NCBI GenBank assembly: GCA_947626615.1 | Contig: CANQSW010000064.1 | Span: 1 to 7,776, forward strand | Length of the DNA: 7,776 bases | From: an uncultured Peptococcaceae bacterium | Lineage (GTDB): Bacteria; Bacillota; Dehalobacteriia; UBA4068; UBA4997 | Reading direction: 5' to 3' | In this document: positions 5,883-7,776 of the stretch, one piece after another | How positions within the stretch are numbered: position 1 is the first letter of the stretch | Layout: each line of letters begins with the position of its first letter | Program-made: the position numbers and the translations under genes | The notes under the pieces: model-generated | What the model was told of the DNA's origin: nothing | Databases searched by the model: none | What the model saw: only the letters and a program-made list of their open reading frames with translations

Positions 5883-5920
5883 ACGCGGCCGCCTTATATA
5901 AAATTAGTATGGGTATTTGG

Positions 5921-5927
5921 GGGAGGT
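5921..5927 (+). promoter_or_regulatory. Ribosome binding site of nrdD
   Basis: GGGAGGT, extended 5' by further G's, lies 5 nt before ATG 5933. It fixes that codon as the start. Confidence 0.9.
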
Positions 5928-5932
5928 CAAAA

Positions 5933-7776
5933 ATGTTTACCAACATCATCAAACGCGACGGGCGGCTGGTGCCCTACGATATCAGCAAGATATCCGCCGC
6001 CATCGCCAAGGCCATGGAGGCCTGCGGCAGAACTTCCGTCGAGGCGGAATGTGCTCATCTGGCTCAGCTGGTGGAAGAAAAGCTGGAGGCCAAATTCCAG
6101 AGCGAAGCGCCCGGCATCGAAGATATTCAGGATATGGTGGAAACGGTGCTGATGGAAAACGGCTACGCTATCGTGGCCAAAAAATACATCATCTACCGCA
6201 CCGAGCGCACCAGAAGCCGCGAGATGAACACCCGCCTTATGCGCATCTACGACGAGCTGACCAACACGGAATCGCTGCTCTCCGACATGAAGCGCGACAA
6301 CGCCAACATCGACGGCGACACGGCCATGGGCACGATGCTGAAATACGGCAGCGAGGGCGCGAAGGATTATTACGAAAAATACGTGCTGACCCCGGCGCAG
6401 AGCAAGGCGCACAGCGAGGGCGATATCCATATCCACGATTTCGATTTCTACACCCTCACCACCACCTGCTGCCAGATCAACCTGCTGGAGCTTTTTAAGG
6501 GCGGCTTTTCCACCGGCCACGGCTTCCTGCGCGAGCCGAACGATATCTCCAGCTATGCGGCGCTGGCCTGCATCGCCATACAATCCAACCAGAACGACCA
6601 GCACGGCGGCCAGAGCGTGCCGAACTTCGATTACTGCATGGCCCCCGGCGTGGCCAAGACGTTCAAAAAGCTCTACGTCAGCAACTTCCACAAGGCGGCG
6701 GAGCTGCTCTGCCCGGATTATCAGCTGACGCAGGCCGAAACGAAGGCGATCTTCGCCAAGCTGGAGGAGGACGGCCGCGGCTGCCCGTCGCTGGAGATGA
6801 AGCCCGCGTTCACCAAGGCGCTGGCCAAGGAATTTGCGGACAAGCTGCCGCAGGATATCTACAAAAAGGCGACCGATTTCGCTTACCAAAACGCCCTGGC
6901 CGAGACGGACAAGCACACCTATCAGGCCATGGAAGCGCTGGTGCATAACCTGAACACCATGCACAGCCGCGCGGGCGCGCAGACGCCGTTTTCTTCCATA
7001 AACTACGGCACGGACACCTCGCCCGAGGGCCGCATGGCGATCAAAAATATCCTGCTGGCCACCGAGGCGGGCTTGGGCCAGGGCGAGACGCCGATCTTCC
7101 CGATCCACATCTTCAAGGTGAAAGAGGGCGTCAGCTTCAACCCCGGCGACCCGAACTATGACCTCTTTAAGCTGGCCTGCCGCGTTTCGGCCAAGCGTCT
7201 GTTCCCGAACTTCTCGTTCATCGACGCGCCGTTCAACCTGCAATACTACAAACCCGGCCACCCGGAGACCGAAGTTTCCTATATGGGCTGCCGCACCCGC
7301 GTGCTGGGCAACCATTACGACCCCACGCACGAGATCACCTATGGCCGCGGCAATCTGAGCTTCACCTCGATCAACCTGCCCCGTATCGGCATCAAGGCCA
7401 ATCATAATCTGGAGCTTTTCTTCGACGATCTGGAGCGCAAAATGGATCTCGTCGCCAATCAGCTGCTGGACCGCTTCAAGATCCAGTCGCACAAGCACGT
7501 GCGCAACTTCCCGTTTTTGATGGGCCAGGGCGTCTGGATCGGCTCCAAAGACCTGAACATCGACGACGAGGTTGGCGAAGTGCTGAAAAACGGTACGCTC
7601 TCTATCGGCTTCATCGGCCTGGCGGAAACGCTGGTGGCGCTGACTGGGCATCACCACGGCGAAAGCCAGGAGGCACGCAACCTGGGGCTGGAGATCGTCG
7701 GCTTCATGCGCGAATACTGCGACCGCAAATCGGCGGAGACGGGCCTTAACTTCACGCTGCTGGCAACTCCGGCAGA
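5933..7776 (+). CDS. nrdD: Anaerobic ribonucleoside-triphosphate reductase, 3' truncated by window
   Basis: Class III ribonucleotide reductase is a glycyl-radical enzyme that reduces ribonucleoside triphosphates to deoxynucleotides without oxygen, activated by the radical-SAM partner NrdG. The frame is open from ATG 5933 to the window edge, giving 614 codons. An N-terminal ATP-cone (about residues 3-95, with KRDGRLVPYDISKI at 7-20) is the allosteric activity site. Catalytic-barrel features follow: GDIHIHDFDFY (163-173), a Cys-Cys pair at 179-180, HGGQSVPNFDY (224-234), GRGNLSFTSINLPR (471-484) and SYMGCRTRV (449-457). Cys453 in that last motif is the likely thiyl-radical cysteine. The C-terminal zinc cysteines and glycyl-radical loop lie beyond the window, since family members with an ATP-cone run to about 700 residues or more. 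nrdG may follow outside. No break or frameshift is seen. Confidence 0.96.
   Translation, partial: MFTNIIKRDGRLVPYDISKISAAIAKAMEACGRTSVEAECAHLAQLVEEKLEAKFQSEAPGIEDIQDMVETVLMENGYAIVAKKYIIYRTERTRSREMNTRLMRIYDELTNTESLLSDMKRDNANIDGDTAMGTMLKYGSEGAKDYYEKYVLTPAQSKAHSEGDIHIHDFDFYTLTTTCCQINLLELFKGGFSTGHGFLREPNDISSYAALACIAIQSNQNDQHGGQSVPNFDYCMAPGVAKTFKKLYVSNFHKAAELLCPDYQLTQAETKAIFAKLEEDGRGCPSLEMKPAFTKALAKEFADKLPQDIYKKATDFAYQNALAETDKHTYQAMEALVHNLNTMHSRAGAQTPFSSINYGTDTSPEGRMAIKNILLATEAGLGQGETPIFPIHIFKVKEGVSFNPGDPNYDLFKLACRVSAKRLFPNFSFIDAPFNLQYYKPGHPETEVSYMGCRTRVLGNHYDPTHEITYGRGNLSFTSINLPRIGIKANHNLELFFDDLERKMDLVANQLLDRFKIQSHKHVRNFPFLMGQGVWIGSKDLNIDDEVGEVLKNGTLSIGFIGLAETLVALTGHHHGESQEARNLGLEIVGFMREYCDRKSAETGLNFTLLATPA

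Larger units (their letters stand above)
5597..5932. other. Divergent control region between ylmE and nrdD
   Basis: These 336 bases without a convincing gene separate two outward-facing transcription units. From left to right they hold a minus-strand promoter next to ylmE, an inverted repeat GCGGAT/ATCCGC (5666-5671 with 5685-5690), and a perfect 18-bp A/T-core palindrome. A 12-base GC-rich repeat follows, then the strong plus-strand promoter with its NrdR-like site. Last come a leader hairpin and the nrdD ribosome binding site. The middle is much more A/T-rich than the flanking genes. Confidence 0.8.

Noticed and set aside
5895..5910. A/T-rich TATATAAAATTAGTAT as a second nrdD promoter
   Set aside because: No -35-like hexamer lies 16-18 bp upstream, where the sequence is GC-rich hairpin and NotI-like sequence.
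5917..6498. Plus-strand open frame of 193 codons overlapping the nrdD start
   Set aside because: It is out of frame with nrdD, its start lies upstream of the nrdD ribosome binding site, and its product is low-complexity Arg/Gly/His-rich sequence.
5927..7657. Minus-strand open frame of 576 codons opposite nrdD
   Set aside because: The plus strand encodes an uninterrupted NrdD with ATP-cone and active-site motifs. The antisense frame has shadow-type composition and no recognisable family.

Overview
The window is ordinary core-genome sequence from what looks like a fairly GC-rich anaerobic member of the Firmicutes. The gene set ylmE-sepF-yggT-ileS is the Gram-positive 'ylm' cell-division neighbourhood. 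The oxygen-sensitive class III ribonucleotide reductase and an NrdR-type operator point to anaerobic growth. A Negativicutes-like or Clostridia-like host is my guess from gene content only; no 16S or other marker is present to settle it.

Layout. Bases 1-113 are non-coding and begin with a strong hairpin. Bases 114-5596 hold five genes on the minus strand. In order of transcription they are ylmE (PLP-binding YggS family), sepF (cell division), yggT/ylmG (membrane protein), ileS (isoleucyl-tRNA synthetase) and pyrB (aspartate carbamoyltransferase). The gaps are 19-76 nt, so they could form one operon fed by a promoter just upstream of ylmE. Bases 5597-5932 are a divergent control region. From 5933 to the right edge runs nrdD on the plus strand, open at the window end with 614 codons visible.

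How the parts fit. SepF tethers and bundles FtsZ at the membrane; YggT/YlmG and YlmE are its usual genomic partners. IleS is the usual distal gene of the cluster, but ylmH and divIVA, which commonly lie between yggT and ileS, are absent here. PyrB, the committed step of pyrimidine synthesis, follows ileS. NrdD makes deoxynucleotides from ribonucleoside triphosphates without oxygen. Its promoter is nearly consensus (TTGACA-17-AATAAT), and the 17-bp spacer is almost filled by a palindrome matching the NrdR box. A second, half-matching copy lies 42 bp downstream. This is the clearest regulatory signal in the window.

I found no mobile element, CRISPR array, tRNA or rRNA, and no evidence of an undescribed system. 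The points worth a second look are the nrdD control region, an unexplained perfect 18-bp palindrome beside it, the contracted ylm cluster, and a pyrB of enterobacterial catalytic-chain type with no pyrI visible beside it.
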